Source: CALBZH01 sp964538515
GTDB lineage: Bacteria; Desulfobacterota; Syntrophobacteria; Syntrophobacterales; Syntrophobacteraceae
Length of the DNA stretch: 58,368 bases
Direction: 5' to 3'
Assembly (NCBI GenBank): GCA_964538515.1
Contig: CAZIEW010000027.1
Span: 1 to 58,368, forward strand
This document shows positions 1 through 8,933 of this stretch, piece after piece; the first letter of the stretch is position 1; the number at the start of each line of letters is the position of its first letter. A program made the position numbers and the translations under genes. The notes below the pieces were generated by a model that saw only the letters and a list, made by a program, of their open reading frames with translations, was not told where the DNA came from and did no database searches.

Positions 1-1066
<1,066 letters not shown>

Positions 1067-1296
1067 AAGCATCTCCTTGAATTGAAGTCTCTTCGTTACC
1101 GTTGATCCGAAAAACCATTAAGGCCTTACCCATCCTTCACCGGCGGATATCAGGGCCGCCCCACCACCTCCTCGTCTCCAGGAGCAAGAAGTCAGGACCC
1201 GGGCCCCGCTGAGCCCTCAAGTCGCGTCTGCTTCTGCCAATGCGTTTGGATGATGGATGGGTACCAGTGACCGCCACGAATGTCGGCGGCTTAAGA

Positions 1297-1312
1297 GGCA
1301 AGAACTCTGCCA
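1297..1312 (-). promoter_or_regulatory. sigma-54 (-24/-12) promoter of glnA
   Basis: Read on the minus strand the site is TGGCAGAGTTCTTGCC. It matches the sigma-54 consensus TGGCAC-N5-TTGC with the GG and GC doublets in correct register; only the base after TGGCA and the last base differ. It lies about 230 bases before the glnA start. The 380-base stretch between glnD and glnA (1067-1445) holds no credible gene. I found no convincing TGT-N10-ACA NifA site upstream of it. Confidence 0.72.
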
Positions 1313-1445
1313 AGCATAACGATCCGCCATAGACGAATGGTAATCGCTTGTGGCAAAACGATCTACGGGCATCAGGCCAGCGCCGCCGGCGGCTCCGGAT
1401 GACACAAAAGCGTTTCGAAACCCCGCCAACCACCACATTTTTGTA

Positions 1446-4049
1446 TCACGCCACATCGACAAGGCTTTCGAGCAGTCGCGCCCGAATCCGAGCGTGCTGC
1501 TCGGCGTCCCGGATCTTCTCGCCGTTGAGGTCCGTCACGTAGAACACGTCGGCGACTTGCGCTCCAGGGGTGGATATCTTTGCCAGTTGAATGGTGATGT
1601 CGAGCTCGAAGAGCGTCTGCGTGATTGTGTGGAGGATCCCGGGACGATCCCAGGTGTAGACTTCGATGATGGTATAGAAGTCGGACGCTTCCTCATCGAT
1701 GACGACCCGGTCTTCCCGACGCGGCAGAACACGCTTCTGGAGAAGAGACGGCTTACGCTTGTTTGCGACGAGCGCCTGGAGGTGCTTACGATCCTTGATG
1801 GACTTCTCGAGGTCTCCCTGAATGCGGTCAACCACTTCAAACGCGCGGTCTGGATCGGGAAGACGCTCGACGGTGATCACATCGAGGGCGACACCGGACT
1901 GCCGCGTGAAGATTTCGGCCGACAGGATGTTCAGCCCCCGCACCCAGAGCACTCCCGTGATCGTGGCGAACAGCCCGGGCTTGTCACGGGTCGCGATCGT
2001 GATCCGCCACATGTCCCCTTCCGCCCGCTCGGTGCGAAGGACCAGGACCTGCCCGCTCAATTCCTGCTCCATCTTGTAATGCTCGAGAATCGCGTCGGTG
2101 GGCTGCGACAGCAGATATCGAAACGAGAGGTTGTCGAGCCACTTAATAACTTTGTTCCGATCTTCCTGCTCGGAGATCTTGGCCAGCACCGCTCCCTGCA
2201 CTTCCGACGAGCGGCGCTCGACTTCTTCTCTTTTCCAATCGCCCCGTCGCAGCAGGTGATCCACCTTGTCGTAGAGCTCCCGCAGCAACGACGCCTTCCA
2301 GGTGCTCCAGGCTCCCGGCCCCGTAGCGCGGGAGTCGGCGATGGTCAACAGGTAGAGCAGCCGCAGACATTCCCGGCTTCCGACTTCAAAGGAGCAGCGC
2401 AGGATGGGCTTTTCGTCCATGAGGTCCCGTTTGAGGGCGGTCTCGGCGAGGAGGAGATGCTGCTCGACGAGGAACTTCAGCAGCTCCGTTTCTTCCGGAT
2501 CAAGCCCGAGCCGAGGCCCGATGGCCACAATCATCTGCGCCCCCAGCTCGGCGTGGCCCTTGCCATGCCCCTTGCCGATGTCGTGCAGAAAGGCCGCAAT
2601 GTAGAGCAAGCTCCGGTGCTCCAGCGATGCAAACACGTCGGGTAGCCCGAGCGGCTTCAGATCTTCGTGGTCTCCTCGCTCCATGGCGTGCAGCTCTCGG
2701 ACCGTCCGCAACAGGTGCTCATCGACCGTGTAGAGATGGTACACATCGTATTGCACGCGGTAACGCAGGGCTGCCAGCTCGGGGATGAACGTCTCGAGAA
2801 AGCCCGTCTCGAGCATCACTTTCAGGACACGGAAGGAATGCTCGGGGCTCAGGAGAATATCCATGAACTGCTGAATGACCCTGGGATCCCGTCGGGCCAC
2901 GTCGTCGAAGGCCCAGAGGTTCTCGCGAATGACCTGGCCCGTCTGGTGATGGAAATGCGCAGCCGACTGGGCCGCCTGCCAAAAGATCTGCATGAGCAGG
3001 CGAGGGTCGCGCTTCACCCACTCCGGCTCCATGAAGTCGAGCTGACGGCCCTCGAGCGAAAAGGGGCCGGGCAGAATGTGCCGCCGCCTCAAACCAAAGC
3101 GCAGCTTGCGGTTGAACCGCTCGTCGAGACGCTCGAGGAAGAACGTCGTGGTCCGCCGAATCCGGGCCGTGTGTCGGTAGTAGAGCCGCATGAAAGCCTC
3201 GACGGAAGCCGAATGCTCCCCGGCGGCGAACCCCAGCCGCCCGGCCAGCTGCTCTTGCTCTCCGAAAAGCAGCTGATCCTGACGACGCCCCGTGACCTGG
3301 TGGAGCTGCAAGCGCACCCGCCACAGAAAGTCGTATGCCTGATCCAGCCAGAGCTGCTCCTGCTGCGTCAGCCACTCGTCGGTCACCAGCTGGCTGAAAT
3401 CCGAGCTGCGCAAGCAGTAAACCCCCGCCCATCGGATGGTGTGCAGGTCCCTCAATCCCCCGACACCCTCCTTCACGTGGGGCTCGAGGAGATACGAGCT
3501 TTCGCCGTACTGCTTCTGGCGCGAGGTCCTGTAGCTGCCCAGGTCTTGCAAGAAACGGCGGCGGCTCCGACTCCCGAGCTCGCTGAAATAAGACTGCCGC
3601 CACTCGTCAAAGAGCACTCGGTCGCCGGCGATGAACTGGGCTTCCAGGTAGTTGGTCAGGATGGAGAAGTCTTCATGGATGAGCTTCTTGAGCGCAGACA
3701 GCGAGGCAGCGTTGTGGCCGACCTCGAATCCCGCATCCCAAAGTCCTGTCGTGATCTCCCGAAGCAGGCCGTGCAGAGTCCTGGAAAGGCGGTTTTCATG
3801 GAGAAAGAGAAGGTCGAGGTCCGATGCGAAGCTCAGCTCCCCCCGGCCGAATCCCCCCACGGCGACAAGAGCCCACCCTTCCCGGGCAACCTCCGGGTCC
3901 TTGAAGGCCCGACTCAGCGCATCCAGGTAGTTCCGGGCATAAGTCCTGGCAGCGAGAAGACCGGGAACATCTTCGACGCAGGTTCTCACGAAATTCTGGC
4001 GCAGGTCTTTGAGCCGCCGCAAGGAAGCCGATAGGGCTTGAAGAGGCAT
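1446..4049 (-). CDS. glnD: bifunctional PII uridylyltransferase / uridylyl-removing enzyme
   Basis: GlnD senses glutamine and adds or removes UMP on PII. The 867-residue product has the family's usual length and domain order. The nucleotidyltransferase motif GGFGRGELSFASDLD is at residues 65-79. A metal-dependent HD domain (AAFLHDIGKGHGKGH) is near residue 490. Two ACT domains follow near 685 (RDKPGLFATITGVL) and 790 (WDRPGILHTITQTL). I chose the ATG at 4049 because GGAAGG precedes it and the next 41 codons upstream do not look like GlnD. glnB, its substrate protein, is the next gene upstream on the same strand. Confidence 0.95.
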   Translation of the reverse strand: MPLQALSASLRRLKDLRQNFVRTCVEDVPGLLAARTYARNYLDALSRAFKDPEVAREGWALVAVGGFGRGELSFASDLDLLFLHENRLSRTLHGLLREITTGLWDAGFEVGHNAASLSALKKLIHEDFSILTNYLEAQFIAGDRVLFDEWRQSYFSELGSRSRRRFLQDLGSYRTSRQKQYGESSYLLEPHVKEGVGGLRDLHTIRWAGVYCLRSSDFSQLVTDEWLTQQEQLWLDQAYDFLWRVRLQLHQVTGRRQDQLLFGEQEQLAGRLGFAAGEHSASVEAFMRLYYRHTARIRRTTTFFLERLDERFNRKLRFGLRRRHILPGPFSLEGRQLDFMEPEWVKRDPRLLMQIFWQAAQSAAHFHHQTGQVIRENLWAFDDVARRDPRVIQQFMDILLSPEHSFRVLKVMLETGFLETFIPELAALRYRVQYDVYHLYTVDEHLLRTVRELHAMERGDHEDLKPLGLPDVFASLEHRSLLYIAAFLHDIGKGHGKGHAELGAQMIVAIGPRLGLDPEETELLKFLVEQHLLLAETALKRDLMDEKPILRCSFEVGSRECLRLLYLLTIADSRATGPGAWSTWKASLLRELYDKVDHLLRRGDWKREEVERRSSEVQGAVLAKISEQEDRNKVIKWLDNLSFRYLLSQPTDAILEHYKMEQELSGQVLVLRTERAEGDMWRITIATRDKPGLFATITGVLWVRGLNILSAEIFTRQSGVALDVITVERLPDPDRAFEVVDRIQGDLEKSIKDRKHLQALVANKRKPSLLQKRVLPRREDRVVIDEEASDFYTIIEVYTWDRPGILHTITQTLFELDITIQLAKISTPGAQVADVFYVTDLNGEKIRDAEQHARIRARLLESLVDVA

Positions 4050-4079
4050 GGTTACCTTCCCATTCCAACACGCGAGAAC

Positions 4080-4170
4080 GATGCCGGATGCCCGATTCTG
4101 GATGCGGGATGGAATCGAGCGGAACCGCAGAGGTCTTTCATCCGGCACCCGGCATCCGGCATCCAGCATC
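4080..4170. repeat. imperfect inverted repeat between glnB and glnD
   Basis: Arm 1 (4080-4110) and arm 2 (4140-4170) are reverse complements over about 26 of 31 bases with a 29-base spacer. Each arm is built from short repeats of the type GGATGCC / GGCATCC. In glnB-glnD mRNA it would form a long stem. It resembles dispersed palindromic elements, but copy number cannot be judged here. Confidence 0.65.
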
Positions 4171-4205
4171 ACTCCCGCATCAGTGACGGCTCACGCCGCG
4201 CCGTA

Positions 4206-4544
4206 TCAGAGGGCATCTTCTCCGGATTCGCCGGTGCGGATACGAACGCATTCCTCGACGGGAACCACGAAAATCTTGCCGTCCCCGATCTTCCCCGTGT
4301 GCGCCGCTTCGCGAATGGCCTCAACAATCTCGGTCACCCGATCGTCCGACGACACCACCTCGATCTTGATCTTCGGAATGAAATCCACGACATATTCGGC
4401 ACCCCGGTAGATCTCGGTGTGGCCCTTCTGACGACCGAACCCGCGGACCTCCGACACCGTCATGCCTTTCACGCCGAGCTCGGACAGCTTTTCTTTCACG
4501 TCATCCAATTTGAATGGCTTGATGATCGCTTCGATTTTCCTCAT
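4206..4544 (-). CDS. glnB: nitrogen regulatory protein PII
   Basis: A 112-residue PII trimer subunit that integrates 2-oxoglutarate, ATP/ADP and glutamine signals. The N-terminus MRKIEAIIKPFKLDDVKEKL, the T-loop with uridylylatable Tyr51 (GAEYVVDF) and the C-terminal signature GKIGDGKIFVVPVEE are all present, so GlnD modification is expected. It starts 13 bases after the nadE stop codon, so the two are almost certainly cotranscribed, and glnD follows after the inverted repeat. Confidence 0.97.
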   Translation of the reverse strand: MRKIEAIIKPFKLDDVKEKLSELGVKGMTVSEVRGFGRQKGHTEIYRGAEYVVDFIPKIKIEVVSSDDRVTEIVEAIREAAHTGKIGDGKIFVVPVEECVRIRTGESGEDAL

Positions 4545-4557
4545 GCCGGTTCACCTT

Positions 4558-6198
4558 TCAAAGATCCGTGAAGCGCTGGGCGATGGGCAGCCTGCGGCCG
4601 ATTCCGAACGCTTTTGTTGTCACCCTGAGAATCGGGGGAGCCTGCCAGCGCTTGTATTCATTCCGATTGACCCGTTCGATCACCCATTTCACAAGCGCCT
4701 CGTCCCACCCCTGGGCAACGATTTCGGAGGCCGGCAGCCGCTTCTCAACGTATGCGGTCAGGATGGCGTCCAAGACGTCATAGGGCGGCAGGCTGTCCTG
4801 GTCCTTTTGATCCGGACGGAGCTCAGCGGACGGCGGCCGCGTCAGGGTGCGCTCCGGTATCCAGCCGTATCTGTCCTTCAACCGATGAGCCAGCTGATAG
4901 ACCATCGTTTTGGGAACATCCCCGAGCACGGCAAGACCGCCGTTCATGTCCCCATACAGAGTGCAATACCCGACGGCCATCTCCGACTTGTTCCCGGTGC
5001 TGAGAAGAAGCCGATTAAATTTGTTGGAAAAGGCCATCAGGATGAGTCCGCGCAGCCGCGCCTGCATGTTTTCTTCGGTCACATCCCACGGCTGGTTCTC
5101 GAAGGCGGGTGCCAAAGCCCGAAGCGAGCTCTCAAACAGATCCGAAATGGGCACCGTCGAGAAGGGAATGGCGAGGCGCCGTGCCAGCTCGACAGCATCC
5201 TCGAGACTCTCGGGCGCATTGTAGGGCCCGGGCATCCCAACACCGAGGACCCGCTCGGGGCCCAGCGCAAGCGATGCCAGGCAGGCCACGACCGCCGAAT
5301 CGACCCCCCCGCTCAGCCCGACGACCGCTTTCCCGAAGCCACACTTGGCGGCATAGTCCCGAAGCCCAAGCACCAAGGCGCCGAGCAGCTCGTCCACGGG
5401 GTCAAGCTCTTCCCCATGGGACTCGCCGCGTCCCGTTTCCGTGTCATAGGAAATCAGGTCTTCGGCGAAGTCCGCACCCTTAGCGGCGAGCTTTCCCGAG
5501 CGATCCCAGACCATGCTGTGGCCTTGAAACACCAGCTCGTCATTTCCCCCGACCTGGTTGACGTACACCACCTGCATCCCCGACCGGCCGGATTGGCACT
5601 CGAGCAGCCCACTCACCCACGACGCTTTTCCCAGATGAAATGGGGACGCCGAGATGTTGATGAGAACCTGCACCGAAGCCCGCCTCATTTCGGCAACCGG
5701 ATCTTCCCGGTACAGCGGCCTCGGGAGATAATCTGGAACGTTCCAAATGTCCTCGCAAATGGTCAACCCGATCCGCACTCCACGCCAGTCCGTCCACCAC
5801 CCCGCCCGACCGGGCTCGAAGAAGCGCTCCTCGTCGAACACATCGTAAGACGGCAGCAGACGCTTGTGAGCCTGGCCCAGCAGCTCGCCCCCGTCGAAAA
5901 AGAGCGCCGTGTTATGGTACGGCTTGCCGACACCCGATTCGTTCTCCGCCACAACGCCGCAGATCAGCCCGATTCTTCGGCTAGCCTCCTGAAGCCGCGG
6001 CCAGTAGGCTCTGCTCGCCCCAACAAAGCTCGGAATATCCAGAAGATCCCGAGGCGGATACCCAACGAGGGCCAGCTCGGGAAATACAACCAGGTGGCAT
6101 CCCTTCTCCGCCGCCGATTCAGCAAGACGGCAGATCTTTTCGGCGTTTCCTCTGAAATCGCCGATCACGGGGTTGATCTGGGCCAATCCTATCCGCAT
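4558..6198 (-). CDS. nadE: glutamine-dependent NAD+ synthetase
   Basis: Amidates nicotinate adenine dinucleotide to NAD+ using glutamine nitrogen and ATP. The N-terminal nitrilase-type amidase (about residues 1-260) shows the catalytic Glu41 (VVFPELALVGYPPRDLL), Lys (AHKRLLPSYDVFDEERFF) and Cys (GLTICEDIWN). The C-terminal synthetase has the ATP-pyrophosphatase loop GLSGGVDSAVVACL near residue 290 and LLSTGNKSEMAVGYCTLYGD. At 546 residues it is the two-domain form. It sits between the NifA-like regulator (57-base gap) and glnB (13-base gap), coupling glutamine-dependent NAD synthesis to PII control genes. Confidence 0.96.
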   Translation of the reverse strand: MRIGLAQINPVIGDFRGNAEKICRLAESAAEKGCHLVVFPELALVGYPPRDLLDIPSFVGASRAYWPRLQEASRRIGLICGVVAENESGVGKPYHNTALFFDGGELLGQAHKRLLPSYDVFDEERFFEPGRAGWWTDWRGVRIGLTICEDIWNVPDYLPRPLYREDPVAEMRRASVQVLINISASPFHLGKASWVSGLLECQSGRSGMQVVYVNQVGGNDELVFQGHSMVWDRSGKLAAKGADFAEDLISYDTETGRGESHGEELDPVDELLGALVLGLRDYAAKCGFGKAVVGLSGGVDSAVVACLASLALGPERVLGVGMPGPYNAPESLEDAVELARRLAIPFSTVPISDLFESSLRALAPAFENQPWDVTEENMQARLRGLILMAFSNKFNRLLLSTGNKSEMAVGYCTLYGDMNGGLAVLGDVPKTMVYQLAHRLKDRYGWIPERTLTRPPSAELRPDQKDQDSLPPYDVLDAILTAYVEKRLPASEIVAQGWDEALVKWVIERVNRNEYKRWQAPPILRVTTKAFGIGRRLPIAQRFTDL

Positions 6199-6255
6199 GC
6201 TGCCTCGCTCCGTAGTCCTTGCCGCGCTGTGTCGGGCGGGAAAGAGAGGAGTCTC

Positions 6256-7782
6256 TCAGGAGACCGATTTTGCTCGAAAGCGCCTCGGGTCAATGCCGTA
6301 CTTCTGCACTTTGTACTGAATGATGCGCTTGGTCGTTCCCATCAGGCGGGCCGCCTCCGACTGGTTGCCCCGAACATCTTTCAATGCATCCGTGATGAGG
6401 TCCCGCTCGAAAGCCCCGACCAACGCCTCCAGCTTGCCACGGCTGACGCTCTGAGCCCCAGTGGGCTTCATCTGCAGGGTGGGAGGCAGGTGCCATGCCT
6501 CGATCGCTTCGCCGTTGGTCAACAGGACGGCGCGCTCGATGCAGTTCTCGAGCTCCCGCACGTTCCCCGGCCAGTGATAGGACATCATCATGTCGATGGC
6601 GCTGGTGGAGATCCGGCTCACGTCCTTGCCGAACTCCTGGGCGTATTTGAGGGCGAAATAATCCGCAAGCAAAAGGATATCGGGCCCGCGCTCCCTGAGG
6701 GCAGGCAGGAAGATGGGAAACACATTGAGCCGGTAGAACAGATCGGATCGGAACGCCCCCCTGAGCACCTCACGCTCCAGATCCTTGTTGGTCGCAGCCA
6801 CCACGCGAACGTCGACCTTGACGGTGCGGGACGATCCCAGGGGCTGAAATTCACGCTCCTGGAGCACACGCAGGAGCTTAGCCTGGGCCACCGGAGAGAG
6901 CTCGCCCACCTCATCGAGAAAGATCGTTCCCCCTTGTGCCTCCTCGAACCGCCCTCGTCTCCGGGTCACAGCCCCCGTGAACGCCCCCTTCTCGTGTCCG
7001 AACAGCTCGCTCTCGAGCAGCGTGTCGGGCATGGCGGCGCAGTTCACCTGGACCAGAGGCCTGCTCCGACGCGGACTGTTCTCATGGAGCGCCTTGGCGA
7101 CCAGCTCCTTCCCGGTTCCGGTCTCTCCGTTGATCAAGACCGTGGTATTCGTGCCGGCCACCTGATCGATGAGCCGAAGAACTTCCCGGATCACTTTCGA
7201 GCGCCCGATGATGCTGGTGAGAGGCCGCTTGGCCTGGGCGAGCATCTCGCGAAGCCGCTTGTTCTCCTCTTCAACCACACGGAACTGGACGACCTTGCCC
7301 AGCAGCTCGGCAATGGCGCTCAGAATCTCCACTTCCCGATCGAGACTCTCCACCTGGTGTGCCAGCTTGTCCGCGGAAAGGACGCCGACCACTTGATTCT
7401 GATAGAAAATGGGCACGCACAGAAAGGCCAGGCTCGACCGATCCAGCGAGCGGCGAGCGCCGGTCCGATCCAGGAAAAGCGCCTCATTGTCGAGGTTCGC
7501 CACCGCCATGGGACGCCCGGTTTGGGCCACTTTTCCTGTGATCCCTTCTCCGGGCTGGTAACTGATGCGTCCGGTTTCAAAGTCAACGCCCCGAGCGACA
7601 TCCAGCCAGGCCTCGCCGGTCTGCAGGTCCAGGATGGAGACCGCCCCCCGCTCCATGCCGAGCCACGTGCTCATGATGTCCAGCGTTTGCTGGAGCTGAT
7701 CCTTCAGCTCATCGGAGCGCGACAGGACCCTCGCGATTTCGTGCAGGGCTCTCAATTCGAGATAGCTGTAATTGGCCGCCAT
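6256..7782 (-). CDS. NifA-like sigma-54-dependent transcriptional activator (GAF-AAA-Fis)
   Basis: A bacterial enhancer-binding protein of 508 residues. An N-terminal GAF domain (about 8-165) is followed by a short coiled linker (EEENKRLREML). The AAA+ domain (about 200-430) has Walker A GETGTGKE, the sigma-54-contacting GAFTGA loop and Walker B GGTIFLDEVGEL. A C-terminal Fis-type helix-turn-helix ends in TTKRIIQYKVQKYGIDPRRF, very close to NifA. I prefer the ATG at 7782 (upstream GGAAGGTG) over a TTG 18 bases earlier. No nif genes are in the window, so it may be a nitrogen-fixation activator encoded at a distance or a regulator of this block. The symbol nifA is withheld for that reason. Confidence 0.9.
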   Translation of the reverse strand: MAANYSYLELRALHEIARVLSRSDELKDQLQQTLDIMSTWLGMERGAVSILDLQTGEAWLDVARGVDFETGRISYQPGEGITGKVAQTGRPMAVANLDNEALFLDRTGARRSLDRSSLAFLCVPIFYQNQVVGVLSADKLAHQVESLDREVEILSAIAELLGKVVQFRVVEEENKRLREMLAQAKRPLTSIIGRSKVIREVLRLIDQVAGTNTTVLINGETGTGKELVAKALHENSPRRSRPLVQVNCAAMPDTLLESELFGHEKGAFTGAVTRRRGRFEEAQGGTIFLDEVGELSPVAQAKLLRVLQEREFQPLGSSRTVKVDVRVVAATNKDLEREVLRGAFRSDLFYRLNVFPIFLPALRERGPDILLLADYFALKYAQEFGKDVSRISTSAIDMMMSYHWPGNVRELENCIERAVLLTNGEAIEAWHLPPTLQMKPTGAQSVSRGKLEALVGAFERDLITDALKDVRGNQSEAARLMGTTKRIIQYKVQKYGIDPRRFRAKSVS

Positions 7783-7962
7783 GACAGGTTCACCTTCCAA
7801 CGGGAAACATTGTTTCGATTGCAGCGCTCAAATAACGCAATTAAACATTTCTGTCACTCATTTCCTCGCGTGTAGACACAAAAAGTTAACACAGCAAGGA
7901 TTGAGATTGGCGCCCGCAAAACCCTTCCGCGCCCGTGGACTTCCATTGACGGAACGGCGTGA

Positions 7963-7991
7963 TTGACACCCCCAAGGCCCTTTGTTAGGGT
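7963..7991 (+). promoter_or_regulatory. candidate sigma-70 promoter for the small gene at 8090
   Basis: TTGACA (7963-7968), a 17-base spacer and TAGGGT (7986-7991). The -35 is perfect and the -10 weak. The 307-base divergent region 7783-8089 also must hold the promoter of the NifA-like gene, for which I see neither a clear -24/-12 nor a clear -35/-10. Confidence 0.35.
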
Positions 7992-8089
7992 GCGTCCCGG
8001 CTGCAACAGCATCATCCGTCTGGTACCGAGCGAGGCATGACATGAACCGCAGCGCCGAACTGGCTCTCAAGCGAAGAAGGTGACAGCAA

Positions 8090-8362
8090 ATGCACATGGA
8101 CCGGTTGATTTTCGAGCTGAAGGCGAGCGTGGAAGCGACGTCCCTCTACATTCTCATGTGCGCCTTCTTGGATCAGGGAGAAGCGCCCACGCTCGAGCTT
8201 GCGAAGAGTCGTTGGAATGGAGATGAGGGGTCACTGGCCAAAGCGGCGGCCGAGCTCATGGACCTCGGCGTGATGGAGCGCGCGACGCCCATCCCCATGG
8301 ATGTGCCGCTGAACCTCATGCCAAGCAGCCTGTGGCACTGGCCTACCCCAGAAACCCTTTGA
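8090..8362 (+). CDS. small conserved-looking protein, function unknown
   Basis: A 90-residue acidic to neutral protein starting MHMDRLIFELKASVEATSLY. An AAGGTGA ribosome site lies about 8 bases before the ATG and a candidate promoter is further upstream, which argues it is a real gene. The segment GSLAKAAAELMDLGVMERA would fit a helix-turn-wing of a winged-helix fold, but this is only a guess. It has no signal peptide or membrane segment. Its 3' end overlaps the 3' end of the convergent gamma-carbonic-anhydrase-like gene by 20 bases. I do not recognise the family. Confidence 0.68.
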   Translation: MHMDRLIFELKASVEATSLYILMCAFLDQGEAPTLELAKSRWNGDEGSLAKAAAELMDLGVMERATPIPMDVPLNLMPSSLWHWPTPETL

Positions 8363-8900
8363 CCCTCCTGGCATCCTGGTCCCATTCCGCCGCAAGGTAG
8401 TCTCGGGCCAGCTCGCGGTAGTGAGCCCCGCTGCTCAGGATCAGGTCGCGCTCCCGCTCGTTCACCGGCCGCACCACTTTGCCCGGCATGCCGAGAACCA
8501 GCGAGCCGGGAGGGACGACGGTGCCGGGCGTCACCACGGATCCCGCCCCAACGAGCGAACCTTCTCCTATTCTGGCCCCATCCATGACGATCGAGCCCAT
8601 GCCGATCATGCAATCGTCTTCCACGACGCAGCCGTGCACGATAGCCCGGTGTCCGACGGTCACCCGGTTCCCGATGACCAGGGGAAATCTCTCCGCCGTG
8701 ACATGGAGGGATGAATTGTCCTGTATATTCGTATGCAAGCCGATTCGAATGGAGTGCACGTCCCCTCTAATCAGCGTGTTGAACCAGACACTCGACCCGT
8801 CACCGACCACCACGTCCCCAATGAGCCACGCACCGGGAGCGATGAACACATTTTCCCCCAACTGAGGATAAATGTTTTTGTAGGGTAAAAGACCCGTCAT
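8343..8900 (-). CDS. gamma-carbonic anhydrase-like hexapeptide-repeat protein
   Basis: A left-handed beta-helix trimer of the YrdA/PaaY/CaiE group, 185 residues. It has regular hexapeptide repeats (IGDVVVGDGSSVWFN, IGNRVTVGHRAIVHG, VGAGSVVTPGTVVPPGSLV) and the three zinc-binding histidines in SSLHV, GHRAIVHG. The closing LGMPGKVVRPVNERE is typical. Real carbonic anhydrase activity is not established for most of the group. It begins 33 bases after the thrC stop codon, suggesting an operon. Confidence 0.92.
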   Translation of the reverse strand: MTGLLPYKNIYPQLGENVFIAPGAWLIGDVVVGDGSSVWFNTLIRGDVHSIRIGLHTNIQDNSSLHVTAERFPLVIGNRVTVGHRAIVHGCVVEDDCMIGMGSIVMDGARIGEGSLVGAGSVVTPGTVVPPGSLVLGMPGKVVRPVNERERDLILSSGAHYRELARDYLAAEWDQDARRVKGFLG

Positions 8901-8933
8901 TGCCGATTCCTTTCATTCTCGCGCTCAGGCGGC

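Noticed and set aside
1067..1445. A glutamine riboswitch in the glnA leader
   Set aside because: No recognisable glnA or downstream-peptide motif core could be found by eye in the leader.
2667..4034. A 455-codon plus-strand ORF opposite glnD
   Set aside because: Shadow of the GlnD frame; no start signal or domain.
4462..7875. A 1137-codon plus-strand ORF opposite nadE and the NifA-like gene
   Set aside because: It is antisense to well-recognised genes in GC-rich DNA, where long shadow frames are expected, and its translation has no domain I recognise.
7783..8089. A sigma-54 promoter before the NifA-like gene
   Set aside because: TGGC and TTGC-like words occur but not in the required -24/-12 spacing.
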